DNA of 64,000 nucleotides from Panacagrimonas sp965216845 (lineage in GTDB: Bacteria; Pseudomonadota; Gammaproteobacteria; Nevskiales; Nevskiaceae): NCBI GenBank assembly GCA_965216845.1, contig OZ244200.1, forward strand, positions 1,364,001 to 1,428,000, written 5' to 3'. Made by a program: the position numbers and the translations under genes. The notes beneath the pieces are model-generated. The model made no database searches. It saw nothing but the letters and a program-made list of their open reading frames with translations, and was not told the DNA's origin. Of the stretch, positions 16,453 through 25,931 are shown piece by piece. Each line of letters begins with the position of its first letter. The stretch's first letter is position 1.

Positions 16453-19287
16453 TCAAAGCAACTTGATGTTTTCGATCTGAGTCCGCAGCGTGCCGTGCTC
16501 CTGCTGCTGTTTTTCATGCAAGGTTCTGGCTTGTGCCTGCACGTGCGGCGGCGCTTTGCCGAAGTTCGGGTTTTCCACTCGCGCCTTGGTTTTGGCCATG
16601 TCGCTTTCCAGCTTGTTCATCCGCTTGCTCAAGCGCGCCAACTCGGCATCCTTGTCGATCAGGCCGGCCATGGGGACCAATAGCTGCATATCACCCAACA
16701 AGGCAGCGGCGGATTGCGGCGCGGTCTCGGCGTCCTTCAAAATCCTGGGCGCTTCGACTTTGGCCAGAAAACAAATGCTTTGCTGCAGACGCTGCAACAG
16801 CGCCTGGTCTTCGGCACCTGGGCCTTGAATCAGCAGCGGTAGCGTTTTGGCGGGCGATAAATCCATCTCACCGCGAATCTGCCGCACGCCCAGAATCAGG
16901 GCCTTGAGCCATTCGATTTCGCGCTCGGCGTCTTCATCAATCTTGCTGTCGTCGGCCTGCGGATAGGCCTGGGTCATGATGGTGTCGCCATTGACGCCGG
17001 CCAGCGGCGCAATACGTTGCCAGACTTCTTCGGTGACGAAGGGCATGATGGGGTGCAACAGGCGCAGCGCGGTTTCCAGGACGCGGATCAGGGTGCGTCG
17101 CGTGCCGCGCTGTTGTGCCGGCGTGCCGATCTGCAGTGCCGGCTTGGACAGCTCCAGATACCAGTCGCAGTATTCGTTCCAGATGAACTGGTAAAGCGCC
17201 TGCGCCAGCAGATCAAAGCGATAGCCGGCGAAGTGTTCCTCGGCTTCTTTTTCCAGCCTTTGCAGGCGCGAGATGATCCAGCGGTCCGCGCTCGACAGCG
17301 TGACCTCGTCGCCCCCGGACGCGCCGCAATCCTGCTGCTCGCAATTCATCAGCACATAGCGCGCGGCGTTCCAGATCTTGTTGCAGAAGTTGCGATATCC
17401 GGCGGCGCGGCTGGCGTCAAAACGGATGTCGCGGCCGTTGGTGGCCAGCGCGGCAAAGGTGAAGCGCAGCGCGTCCACGCCAACCGCCTCAATCCCGTTC
17501 GGATAATCCTTGCGGGTTTTTTTCTCGATCTTGGGCGCCGCCTTGGGGTTCATCAGCCCGGTGGTGCGCTTGGCGATGAGATCATCCAGGCTGATGCCGT
17601 CCACCACATCCAGCGGATCCAGCACATTGCCCTTGGACTTGGACATCTTGTTGCCTTCGGGGTCGCGCACCAGGCCGGTGATGTAAACCTCCTTGAACGG
17701 CGGCGCGCCGTCCATGAAATACAGGCCCATCATCACCATGCGGGCGACCCAGAAGAAGATGATGTCAAAGCCGGTGACCAGTACGCTGGTGGGATAAAAC
17801 TGCCGTAGCGCCTGGCTGTCCTGCGGCCATTCCAGCGTTGCCATCGGCCAGATGTCGGAGGAAAACCAGGTGTCGAACACGTCCTCGTCCTGGCGCAGCG
17901 GTGTGTCCGCGCTGATGCCGTGCTTTTCACGAACCTCGGCTTCATTGCGCCCGACAAAAACATTGCCGTCGTTGTCATACCAGGCCGGAATGCGGTGTCC
18001 CCACCACAGTTGGCGGCTGATGCACCAGTCCTGAATATTTCGCAGCCAATGGAAGTAGGTGTTGGACCAGTTTTCCGGAACGAACTGGACCAGCCCCTTC
18101 TCAACCGCATCGATAGCCGGATCGGTGATGGCCGCTTTGCCGCCGGGGCCGGGCTGGCCGTCGTGGCGGTTTTCACGGGTGAGATCGACGAACCACTGAT
18201 CGGTCAGGTAAGGCTCCACCACCACGCCGCTGCGGTCGCCGCGCGGTACTTTCAGTTTGTGATCTTCAATCTTTTCCAGCAGGCCGAGGGCGTCCAGATC
18301 CGCGACCACTTGTTTGCGCGCCTCAAAGCGGTCCATGCCCTGATAGCTGGCCGGCGCCTGATCATTGATTTTGGCTTCCGGCGTCAGGATGTTAATCATC
18401 TCCAGGCCATGGCGTTGGCCGACGGCGTAGTCGTTGAAGTCGTGCGCTGGCGTGATCTTGACGCAACCGGTGCCGAACGCACGTTCCACGAACTCATCCG
18501 CCAGGATCGGAATTTCGCGCTCCGCCAGCGGCAGGCGGATGCTCTTGCCGATCAGGTGCTGATAGCGCTCGTCGTCCGGATGCACCGCCACCGCGGTGTC
18601 GCCCAGCATGGTTTCGGGTCGCGTGGTGGCGACCACCAGGTGCCCGGAGCCGTCGGACAGCGGATAACGGAAATGCCACAGCTTGCCGTTTTCTTCTTCA
18701 GAAACGACTTCCAGATCAGAAATGGCTGTGAGCAGCACCGGGTCCCAGTTCACCAATCTTTTGCCGCGATAAATCAGCCCCTGTTCGTGCAGCCGCACGA
18801 AGTGTTCCACCACCGCCGTGGAATACGACGGGTCCATGGTGAAGGCGTTGCGGCTCCAGTCCACCGAGGAGCCCATGCGGCGGATCTGCGCCTCGATGGT
18901 GCCGCCGGAGTAGCGCTTCCAGTCCCACACCTTGTCAATAAATTTTTCCCGGCCCAGCTCGGCGCGCGATGGCTCGCCCGCCAGCTTGAGATTGCGTTCC
19001 ACCACCATCTGCGTGGCGATGCCGGCGTGATCGGTGCCCGGCTGCCACAGGCAGCGACGACCGCGCATGCGCTGGTAGCGGATCAAGGCGTCCATCACCG
19101 TGTGCTGGAAGGCGTGGCCCATGTGCAGGGTGCCGGTGACGTTCGGCGGCGGGATGACGATCGAGTAGGGCTCGCCATCGCCGCTGGGCGCGTAATGGCC
19201 GGACTGTTCCCAGAACTCACGCCAACTGCTTTCAATACGCTGCGGGTCGTAGCTCTTTTCCATTTCCTGGGGCGCGGGCGAATTCAT
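16453..19287 (-). CDS. valS: Valine-tRNA ligase
   Basis: Charges tRNA-Val. The 944-residue class Ia synthetase has the HIGH-type motif PPNVTGTLHMGHAF near residue 50 and KMSKS (NKMSKSKGNVLDP) near 547. A CP1 editing domain that removes misactivated threonine lies between them, then the anticodon-binding domain and a C-terminal coiled-coil arm (about 880-944). Length is normal. It is the last gene of the pepA-holC-valS operon, 22 nt after holC, an arrangement conserved in many gammaproteobacteria. Confidence 0.98.
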   Translation of the reverse strand: MNSPAPQEMEKSYDPQRIESSWREFWEQSGHYAPSGDGEPYSIVIPPPNVTGTLHMGHAFQHTVMDALIRYQRMRGRRCLWQPGTDHAGIATQMVVERNLKLAGEPSRAELGREKFIDKVWDWKRYSGGTIEAQIRRMGSSVDWSRNAFTMDPSYSTAVVEHFVRLHEQGLIYRGKRLVNWDPVLLTAISDLEVVSEEENGKLWHFRYPLSDGSGHLVVATTRPETMLGDTAVAVHPDDERYQHLIGKSIRLPLAEREIPILADEFVERAFGTGCVKITPAHDFNDYAVGQRHGLEMINILTPEAKINDQAPASYQGMDRFEARKQVVADLDALGLLEKIEDHKLKVPRGDRSGVVVEPYLTDQWFVDLTRENRHDGQPGPGGKAAITDPAIDAVEKGLVQFVPENWSNTYFHWLRNIQDWCISRQLWWGHRIPAWYDNDGNVFVGRNEAEVREKHGISADTPLRQDEDVFDTWFSSDIWPMATLEWPQDSQALRQFYPTSVLVTGFDIIFFWVARMVMMGLYFMDGAPPFKEVYITGLVRDPEGNKMSKSKGNVLDPLDVVDGISLDDLIAKRTTGLMNPKAAPKIEKKTRKDYPNGIEAVGVDALRFTFAALATNGRDIRFDASRAAGYRNFCNKIWNAARYVLMNCEQQDCGASGGDEVTLSSADRWIISRLQRLEKEAEEHFAGYRFDLLAQALYQFIWNEYCDWYLELSKPALQIGTPAQQRGTRRTLIRVLETALRLLHPIMPFVTEEVWQRIAPLAGVNGDTIMTQAYPQADDSKIDEDAEREIEWLKALILGVRQIRGEMDLSPAKTLPLLIQGPGAEDQALLQRLQQSICFLAKVEAPRILKDAETAPQSAAALLGDMQLLVPMAGLIDKDAELARLSKRMNKLESDMAKTKARVENPNFGKAPPHVQAQARTLHEKQQQEHGTLRTQIENIKLL

Positions 19288-19309
19288 TAGGGGCTATGCA
19301 GGGCTGACA

Positions 19310-19741
19310 TTAAAGATTGTGTGTGTTGAGTTGGTAACCGCGCTCGCGGTAGAACCTGTAACGTTCGCGCGCTTGTCGCCGCAGCGGTTCCGTGCCGGGG
19401 ACGATTTCCAGCACCCGATCAAAACTGCTGAACCACTTGGGCAGTTCGCCGTCAAGGTGCAGCAGAATCTCCTGATACTCACCGGGCGGCTGGGCGCTGC
19501 CGATCAATACTGCGGGCAGGGGACTGGCCAGCGCCTCACCATCCCAGTGTTCATGGGCGATGAAGCTGCCTTGACGAAAGCTCCACAGGGTATCGTTGAT
19601 CATGGCGCGACGATCCGTGTCCGCGCTGTGCAGGTACACCCGATGTCCGCCGGCGGCGGCCTTGTCGCACAGTTTGCAGGCGGTGAGGATGGAATCGTCC
19701 TGGGCGGATTCGGGCAGGATGTAGAAATCGATCCGCGTCAT
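19310..19741 (-). CDS. holC: DNA polymerase III subunit chi
   Basis: Chi links the clamp-loader complex to single-stranded DNA-binding protein through the psi subunit. The 143-residue protein matches the family from the N-terminus (RIDFYIL, then ACKLCDKAAAGGHRVYLH) through WSFRQGSFIAHE to the C-terminal RQARERYRFYRERGYQLNTH. It sits between pepA and valS, the usual context, with short gaps of 27 and 22 nt indicating one transcript. Confidence 0.95.
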   Translation of the reverse strand: MTRIDFYILPESAQDDSILTACKLCDKAAAGGHRVYLHSADTDRRAMINDTLWSFRQGSFIAHEHWDGEALASPLPAVLIGSAQPPGEYQEILLHLDGELPKWFSSFDRVLEIVPGTEPLRRQARERYRFYRERGYQLNTHNL

Positions 19742-19768
19742 GCGCCGATCATCCGGTGCCCGCCCGGC

Positions 19769-21283
19769 TCAGTGCTGCTCATGTTTGCGCGCGACGTGAT
19801 TCAGCAAATACTGAACCAGCAGCGGCACCGGACGTCCGGTGGCCTTCTTGCCGCTCCAGGCGGTGCCGGCGATGTCCAGGTGCGCCCATTTCATCTTGCG
19901 CGTGAACTTGTGCAGAAACGCCGCCGCCACCGAGGCGCCGGCGCCATCACCCTTGGTGGCGATGTTGGCGATATCCGCCACCGGGCTGTTGATGCGCTCC
20001 TCGTATTCCGGCCACAGCGGCAATTCCCACACTCGGTCACCGACCTGTTCGCCGGCGTGGCTCAGCGCGCGCACCAGCGGCGAATGATTGCCGAACACGC
20101 CGCTGGGGAAATTGCCCAGAGCGACGATGCAGGCGCCGGTGAGTGTGGCCATGTCAATGCAGATCTCCGGATCGTAATTCTGCTCGGCATAGCTCAGTGC
20201 GTCGCACAGAATGAGCCGACCCTCGGCGTCGGTGTTCAGCACTTCAATGGTGATGCCGGCCATGCTGGTGACCACATCGCCGGGTTTGTTGGCGTCGCCA
20301 TCGGGCAGGTTCTCGCTGGCGGGGACGATGCCGACCAGGTTCATGGGCAGGTCCAGTTCGGCCGCCGCCTTCATGACCCCGAATACCGATGCGCCGCCGC
20401 ACATGTCGAACTTCATCTCATCCATCTTGGCGCTGGGTTTGATGCTGATGCCACCGGCGTCAAACGTCAGGCCCTTGCCCACCAGCACCACCGGCTTTTC
20501 ATCCTGCGCGCCTTTGAAGTGCTCCATCACGATCAGCTTGGCCGGCTGGCGGCTGCCGCGCGACACCGACAGCAAGGCGCCCATGCCCAGCGCCTGCATG
20601 TCCGCCTCTTCCAGAATCTTGACCTTGAGACCGCATTCGGTTTCCAGTTTCCCGGCGGTTTGCGCCAAATGGGTGGGTGTGCACAAATTGCCGGGTAGAT
20701 TGGCCAGGTCCTTGGTCAGCGCCTGTCCCTTGGCGATGGCCAGACCTTCCACCAGGCCGCGTTCGCCGGACGGCAGATCCGAACGGCGTGGCACGTCAAA
20801 GGTCAGCCGCTCCAGCTTCTTCTGCGGCAGCTCTTGCTTGGCCTTGCTGCCGCGGCATTCGTCAAAGCGATAAGACACCGCCTCGGTTGCCAGCACCGCC
20901 TGCTGGACGCGCCAGTGAAAATCACGATTTTTGACTTCAAGGTGAGTGAGGTAACTCACCGCATCAATCGAGCCGGTGGCGCGCAGGGCTTTGGCGCTTT
21001 CACTCACCGCACGGCGCATGGCGCGATCATCAAAACCGCGTTCCCGGCCCAGGCCGATCAGCAGCACACGGTCGGAGAACGTGCCCGGAACATTGTGCAG
21101 CAACAAGGACTGACCGAGCTTGCCGTCCATGTCGCCACGACGCATGACGCTGGCGATGGCGCCGCCGGAGGCGTCGTCGATGATCGTGGCCGACTCGCTC
21201 AAGGTGCGGCGTTCAAAAATGCCGACGATGACGCAGGCCACGCGCTGTTTTTCCGGGCTGCCACTTTTTACAAAATACTCCAC
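19769..21283 (-). CDS. pepA: Leucyl aminopeptidase (M17)
   Basis: Cytosolic di-metal aminopeptidase; in E. coli PepA also binds DNA in Xer recombination and carAB regulation. The 504-residue protein has the metal-binding and active-site stretch VGKGLTFDAGGISIKPSAKMDEMKFD (shortened: GKGLTFDAGGISIKP) and the M17 signature NTDAEGRLILCDAL near residue 348. The N-terminal macro-like domain is present. The start is GTG with AGGAG upstream. It heads the holC-valS operon and is divergent from lptF, a common gammaproteobacterial layout. Confidence 0.97.
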   Translation of the reverse strand: MEYFVKSGSPEKQRVACVIVGIFERRTLSESATIIDDASGGAIASVMRRGDMDGKLGQSLLLHNVPGTFSDRVLLIGLGRERGFDDRAMRRAVSESAKALRATGSIDAVSYLTHLEVKNRDFHWRVQQAVLATEAVSYRFDECRGSKAKQELPQKKLERLTFDVPRRSDLPSGERGLVEGLAIAKGQALTKDLANLPGNLCTPTHLAQTAGKLETECGLKVKILEEADMQALGMGALLSVSRGSRQPAKLIVMEHFKGAQDEKPVVLVGKGLTFDAGGISIKPSAKMDEMKFDMCGGASVFGVMKAAAELDLPMNLVGIVPASENLPDGDANKPGDVVTSMAGITIEVLNTDAEGRLILCDALSYAEQNYDPEICIDMATLTGACIVALGNFPSGVFGNHSPLVRALSHAGEQVGDRVWELPLWPEYEERINSPVADIANIATKGDGAGASVAAAFLHKFTRKMKWAHLDIAGTAWSGKKATGRPVPLLVQYLLNHVARKHEQH

Positions 21284-21509
21284 GAATCACTCCTGCCGGT
21301 GTGCCGGTTCTGCTCCGGCTTACCGAATCTATTGGCGTAAACGGAGCCAGGACACGGCTTGGAAAATTGAGAATGCAAGCCACATTCGACGCAACTCCTG
21401 ATTTTACCGCCGAATGTTTGAAAATTCTTCCGCCACGGCTGGCCGCGCAAAGCGCGCTGGCGTTTACACTTGAGCGATGCACGACTGATCCTTGGAGCGC
21501 CCGGCGCCG

Positions 21510-22589
21510 ATGATGTTACCCAATACCCTGGACCGATACCTGCTGCGGGACGTGGCGGCGGCGGCCGTGGCGGTGACGGCGGTGTTGTTGGCCATCATGC
21601 TTTCGGCCCGTTTCGCGCGCTTTCTGGGTGCGGTTGCAACCGGAGAACTGCCAAGGGAATTGTTGGCGCAGGTGGTGGCGCTTTCCAGTCTCCAGTATCT
21701 GGTGCTGTTGGTGCCGGCGGGAGTCTTGCTGGCGGTGATGCTGACCCTGGGGCGCTTGTACAAGGACAATGAAATCGCCGCCATGATGGGTTGCGGCGTC
21801 GGCTTGATGCGGCTCTACCGACCCTGCATTGCCTTGGCCCTGATTGCCGGATTGCTGACCGCCTGGCTGTCGCTGGACGCCGGTCCCTGGGCCGGTCGAC
21901 AGGCGGACTACATTTTCAAGAGCTCCCGCAATCAGGTGCGTTACAGCCCGTTCGAGCCGGGCCGCTTCAAGTCGATTGGCGATGGTCAGGCGGTGTTCTA
22001 CACCGCGCAGATGGATGCCCGCGGCGAACAACTCACCACCGTGTTTTCGCGCATCCGCGAAGCCGACGGTGACAGCATCGTCATCGCCAGCGAGGGGCGG
22101 CAGACGCTGGATGAGGTGACCGGCGAACGGCGCGTGCTGCTTTACGGCGGCTGGCGTATTCAGGGTGAGATTGGACGCGCGGATTACGATTTGATGCGCT
22201 TTGATGAATTCGAGACCCGCATCACGCCACCGGAATTCGTCTACATGGGCGGCAAGCGCAAACTGGCGCAGACGCAGACCCTGGTCGGATCGCCCGACAT
22301 CGAGGATCAGGCGGAGCTGGCCTGGCGCATTTCCGCGCCGCTGTCGGTTTTCATTCTGGGGCTGTTGGCGGTGCCGCTGTCTTATATCAAGCCGCGGCAG
22401 GGGCGTTACGCCAAGCTGGTGTTCGGTATTGGCCTGTATCTGGTTTATTCCAATTTGCTGAGCCTGGGTCAGGCCTGGATGATCAAGGGCATCGTGCCGC
22501 CGGCCGTGGGGCTTTGGTGGGTGCACGCCCTTTTTGCCGGCATGGCCTTGTTGCTGATCGGCAAGCGGCTCAACTGGTTTGCGCGATGA
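21510..22589 (+). CDS. lptF: LPS export ABC transporter permease LptF
   Basis: Inner-membrane half-permease that, with LptG and the ATPase LptB, extracts lipopolysaccharide and drives it along the Lpt bridge. The protein is about 359 residues, starting at MMLPNTLDRYLLRDV from ATG 21510, which matches family N-termini. Six transmembrane helices, three at each end, flank a periplasmic beta-jellyroll domain (about 130-250). A TTG at 21492 is a possible longer start. It overlaps lptG by 4 nt (ATGA). The lptB gene is not in this window. Confidence 0.95.
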   Translation: MMLPNTLDRYLLRDVAAAAVAVTAVLLAIMLSARFARFLGAVATGELPRELLAQVVALSSLQYLVLLVPAGVLLAVMLTLGRLYKDNEIAAMMGCGVGLMRLYRPCIALALIAGLLTAWLSLDAGPWAGRQADYIFKSSRNQVRYSPFEPGRFKSIGDGQAVFYTAQMDARGEQLTTVFSRIREADGDSIVIASEGRQTLDEVTGERRVLLYGGWRIQGEIGRADYDLMRFDEFETRITPPEFVYMGGKRKLAQTQTLVGSPDIEDQAELAWRISAPLSVFILGLLAVPLSYIKPRQGRYAKLVFGIGLYLVYSNLLSLGQAWMIKGIVPPAVGLWWVHALFAGMALLLIGKRLNWFAR

Positions 22590-23650
22590 GTTTGCTCGAC
22601 CGCTACATCGTGCGCGCCATTCTGGGACTGACCGGCATCGTCGGTCTGGGGTTGATCACGATTTACAGTTTCATCAGCTTTGTGGCGGAGCTGGACCGTA
22701 GCGCCAACGATCAGCTGGGGCTGGATGTCATCGCCCTGTATACCGCCTTTCTCGCGCCGACGGGGCTGTATCTGTTGCTGCCGCTGATCGCCATGCTGGG
22801 TACCTTGCTGGGGGTCGGCCAACTGGCTTCGCAAAGCGAGCTGACGGCGATGCGCGCCGCCGGCTATTCCAACCTGCGCATCGGTCGCGCCGCCTTGATT
22901 GGCGGTGCCTTGCTCGGTTTGCTGGGCGTGGTGATGGGGGAAACCCTGGTGCCCATGGGCGAGCGGGCCGCCGGCAATATCAAAGCCCAGGCGCATCACG
23001 GCGTGGATGCCGGCGCCACGCTGAAGCCGGTCTGGCTGCGTGATGGGGATACGTTTTTCCATATTCGCCGCCTGATTGCCGAGGACCGTTTCGCCGATGC
23101 CGACGTTTACGTCCTGGGGGAGGACATGCGGCTGGAGTCCGTTATGCGCGTGGATTCCGCGCACTACCAGGGTGATCACTGGCAGTTCAATGGCATCACG
23201 AGCACGGCGTTTGATTTTCGCGGTGCGCAGGTACGTGAGGACGCGAGCCTACAGTGGACCGGCAGTCTGTCGCCGGATGTGTTGCGCTTGTTCGTGCTCG
23301 AAGCCGACACCGTGTCCGCGCGCGGTCTGTTGCGTCTGGTGGGTTATCTGCAAGCCAACGGCCTGGATGCATCCGAGCAGCGTCTGGAGTTATGGCGCAA
23401 GCTGGTGTCGCCGTTTACCGTGATGACCATGGTCTTGTTCGCGGTTCCGTTCGTGTTCGGCCCCAACCGCAGTGGCGGCGCCGGTCAGCGCCTGTTGATC
23501 GGCGTGCTGGTGGGCGTGAGCTTTCATCTGCTGAACGAGGTGTCCGCCAGTTTTGGCGCGCTCTACCGTTGGCCGGCGCCGGTTTCGGCCGGACTGCCAA
23601 CGCTGGCCTTATTGCTAATTGGATTGTTGCGCCTGGCGCGCGCCAGATAG
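22586..23650 (+). CDS. lptG: LPS export ABC transporter permease LptG
   Basis: Partner of LptF in the LptB2FG extractor. The 354-residue protein starts MSLLDRYIVRAIL at ATG 22586, overlapping the lptF stop. Its layout is three helices, a periplasmic jellyroll domain and three helices; the late segment VMTMVLFAVPFVFGPNRSGGAGQRL is typical (shortened: FAVPFVFGPNR). Its last 36 nt overlap the convergent MBL-fold gene. Confidence 0.95.
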   Translation: MSLLDRYIVRAILGLTGIVGLGLITIYSFISFVAELDRSANDQLGLDVIALYTAFLAPTGLYLLLPLIAMLGTLLGVGQLASQSELTAMRAAGYSNLRIGRAALIGGALLGLLGVVMGETLVPMGERAAGNIKAQAHHGVDAGATLKPVWLRDGDTFFHIRRLIAEDRFADADVYVLGEDMRLESVMRVDSAHYQGDHWQFNGITSTAFDFRGAQVREDASLQWTGSLSPDVLRLFVLEADTVSARGLLRLVGYLQANGLDASEQRLELWRKLVSPFTVMTMVLFAVPFVFGPNRSGGAGQRLLIGVLVGVSFHLLNEVSASFGALYRWPAPVSAGLPTLALLLIGLLRLARAR

Positions 23651-24799
23651 CATCAAGTGCTCGGTACCGGAGGAAATCACCGGCGATTGGTCAGCGCGCT
23701 CCCATGGCAGTTGAGGCCACCAAGCCTTGACCGGTCCGGATGCCAAAGCTGGTTCCAGCATTTCTCCGGGCTTTGGAATCACAACCGCAACCTGCTGTGC
23801 CTGTGCCTCGGCCAGCAGCCGCTCCACCGGCTCGGTCCAACCGTGAAACGACAGATTGAAAAGACCCCAATGGACCGGCAGCAGGAGTTTGCCACCGACC
23901 AGCTGATGCGCGCGAACCGCCTGTTCGGGGCCCAGGTGCACGTCGCGCCAGTAGCGGTTGTAGGCGCCGGTTTCAATCAAGGTGAGGTCGAAGGGGCCAA
24001 GCCGCTCGCCAATATCAGTCAAGGCATCGAATAGCGCCGTGTCGCCGCTGTAATACACCCGGTGTTTGGGGCCGGCAATGCTCCAACCGGCCCATAGCGT
24101 GGGGCCGCCGTTTTGATCGCCGCCATCAAAGCCGCGTCCGGAGAAGTGTCGCGCCGGCGTTGCGGTCAACTCCAGATCGCCGATGCGGTACGACGCCCAC
24201 CAATCCAGTTCCGTGATGTGTGCGTTGTCCATGCCCCAGGCCTGCAAATGGGCGCCAACGCCCAGCGGCACCACCCACGGAATTTGCTTCTCCAGAAGAG
24301 CGAGGACCGTTTGATGATCCAGATGATCATAGTGATCATGGGAAATGAGGACGGCGTCGATGCGCGGCAGTTCCTCCAGCGCCAGTGGCGATTCGTACCA
24401 GCGCGTGGGGCCAAGCCAAGAGATGGGCGACGGGCGTTCGCCCCAGATTGGATCGATCAAAACGCGATAACCGTCGATTTCCACAATCAGGTTGGAGTGT
24501 CCGAGCCAGGTGACGCGTAATCCGCTGTCCGGAGCAAGGTCGAAGTCTTGCCTGCTGCGTTTCAAAACGGCAATCGGTGCCTCCGGCCTTGAATGCGGAG
24601 ACATTTGGGTCAAGCTCGCTTTCAGCAAGGTCCAGGTGGAGGCGGATTCGGCCGGCCGCTGGTTGAGAAAACCACCGTCCTGCCATTGCGGCGAGGCTTG
24701 CATGCGGCTCAGGCGCTCGCCTTCGGCGGGTTCGCCCAAAGCCGTGCAGGCAAGCATCAAGGTACTGAGGCTCGACACCAGCAATGTGCGCACAAGCAT
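23615..24799 (-). CDS. MBL-fold hydrolase lipoprotein (NAPE-PLD-like)
   Basis: A 394-residue lipoprotein with lipobox LMLAC at Cys18, so it should be exported and lipid-anchored. The metallo-beta-lactamase domain (about 100-340) has TWLGHSNLIVEIDG, the zinc motif SHDHYDHLD (HxHxDH), YYSGDTA and a late LPVHWG histidine. These features resemble the N-acylphosphatidylethanolamine phospholipase D and UlaG-type branch, so phosphodiester or lactone substrates are plausible. It lies just after the RDD gene on the same strand and overlaps lptG by 36 nt at its 3' end. Confidence 0.88.
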   Translation of the reverse strand: MLVRTLLVSSLSTLMLACTALGEPAEGERLSRMQASPQWQDGGFLNQRPAESASTWTLLKASLTQMSPHSRPEAPIAVLKRSRQDFDLAPDSGLRVTWLGHSNLIVEIDGYRVLIDPIWGERPSPISWLGPTRWYESPLALEELPRIDAVLISHDHYDHLDHQTVLALLEKQIPWVVPLGVGAHLQAWGMDNAHITELDWWASYRIGDLELTATPARHFSGRGFDGGDQNGGPTLWAGWSIAGPKHRVYYSGDTALFDALTDIGERLGPFDLTLIETGAYNRYWRDVHLGPEQAVRAHQLVGGKLLLPVHWGLFNLSFHGWTEPVERLLAEAQAQQVAVVIPKPGEMLEPALASGPVKAWWPQLPWERADQSPVISSGTEHLMLSGARQAQQSN

Positions 24800-24804
24800 C
24801 TGCT

Positions 24805-25341
24805 TCAGGCGACCGGGTCGGACGCTTCCACGCCCTTGGGGAGTACCACCACTTCGGTTGCGCTGAACCGATCACAGGGCGCGCGCTTGCGTGCGTCCGT
24901 CAGTATGCTGAGCAGGCCGATTCCACTGGCCAGAATCGCCCCCAGGTGGATTTCAAAAGCGTTGGGGTGGTCCGAATAAATGGGCAGCAGCAGAACCAGA
25001 GGGGTGAGCAGGACGCCCCAGGAAATCATCATCACGGCGTAGCGCAAACCGGCGATGGGCCAGCGGATGGCGGCGCCGTCCTGGCGCCGCAAATGCAGGC
25101 GCCAGGCACGCATGCCCAGGGTCTGTCCGCCGTGGGTCCAGAACCAGCCGAAAAAGAAAAACCCCACCAAAAAGTAAAACGCCTGCAGGGCACCCCAGTC
25201 GCGACTCAAGCCGAGCAGTTGATCGCGGATCAACACGTCCGCCAAGGCGGCAATCATCCAGAGTGCCAGCAGCAAAAGACCGTCATACAGCGCAGCCACT
25301 AATCGTCGCCACAACGGCGCGGGCAAAACCAGTGTGTTCAT
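24805..25341 (-). CDS. RDD family membrane protein
   Basis: Small inner-membrane protein of 178 residues from ATG 25341. The RDD domain opens with RRLVAALYDGLLLLALW and continues to QTLGMRAWRLHLRRQDG. The Asp of the family name is visible in the first helix (YDGLLL). There are about three to four helices. Function is poorly known; some RDD proteins are suggested Na+/H+ antiporters. It is followed 5 nt later by the MBL lipoprotein gene, so the two are probably cotranscribed. Confidence 0.85.
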   Translation of the reverse strand: MNTLVLPAPLWRRLVAALYDGLLLLALWMIAALADVLIRDQLLGLSRDWGALQAFYFLVGFFFFGWFWTHGGQTLGMRAWRLHLRRQDGAAIRWPIAGLRYAVMMISWGVLLTPLVLLLPIYSDHPNAFEIHLGAILASGIGLLSILTDARKRAPCDRFSATEVVVLPKGVEASDPVA

Positions 25342-25453
25342 CTTTGGACGGCTAACGCCTCGAATCGGCAAGGTGTGATTGGTCGGACACTCGCCTGATG
25401 GGGTCTGATCTGGCTGGCGAGCCGGGCTAGGCAACCGCTATCCTAACGCCAAT

Positions 25454-25530
25454 GCCCCCGTAGCTCAGCTGGATAGAGCATTCGCCTCCTAAGCGAAGGG
25501 TCGGACGTTCGAATCGTCTCGGGGGTGCCA
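25454..25530 (+). tRNA. tRNA-Arg (anticodon CCT)
   Basis: A 77-nt cloverleaf ending in encoded CCA. The acceptor strands are GCCCCCG and CGGGGGT (the first pair is a G-T wobble). The D arm is GCTC/GAGC, the anticodon stem is TTCGC/GCGAA around loop CTCCTAA (anticodon CCT, reading AGG), and the T loop is TTCGAAT. Upstream, TATCCT at 25439-25444 could be a -10 element. Confidence 0.96.
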
Positions 25531-25931
25531 ATTTCAAACGGTGCAGCGCCGGCTTGTTGCATCAATTGCCACGGTGTGGTCCAGCAGGCACGGCCCCTGC
25601 GGCAGCAGTGATTCCCGCTCAGGTGCTGGTGCCTGATTGCTTTTTGGTCAATGGCGATGGTGTCTGCGCACCGTCCGGCCGAGTCCTGCCGAGGCGGGGA
25701 ATGCGTCTTTTGCCGCCTTTCACAGAGTTGCAACAAATGCCTGCGATGATGCAGGGGTTTCGGGGATGTTTGGAAAAACAATAGATTGATCGCGGGTCGT
25801 AAGCATGCATGCCGTAACCCTTCGATGAAGCTTGTTGCCTCCTGTGGCGGGGTCAGCGGCGTTGCAATGCCGCTGGATTGCTCGAACACCGTATTGGCCG
25901 CTCAGTAGTCAAACCATTAAGGACAGAATCG
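25531..25931. other. Intergenic region between tRNA-Arg and the TonB cluster, no gene seen
   Basis: About 400 nt with no convincing coding frame. It holds an inverted repeat (arms CAGCGGC at 25854-25860 and GCCGCTG at 25869-25875) and the small palindrome GCATGCATGC near 25803. The leader of the downstream cluster should lie here. No clear Fur box was recognised. Confidence 0.5.

Noticed and set aside
17920..19290. Long plus-strand open frame opposite valS
   Set aside because: It mirrors the third-codon GC bias of valS on the other strand, has no recognisable domain and no ribosome-binding site. The same applies to long minus-strand frames opposite ilvC, the two TtpC-like genes and atm1.
25443..25889. 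Minus-strand frame overlapping tRNA-Arg
   Set aside because: Its end is the translated antisense of the tRNA gene (a common annotation artefact) and the rest has no domain.
25780..25931. Fur box before the TonB cluster
   Set aside because: I looked for a GATAAT-type triple hexamer and found none close enough to consensus.
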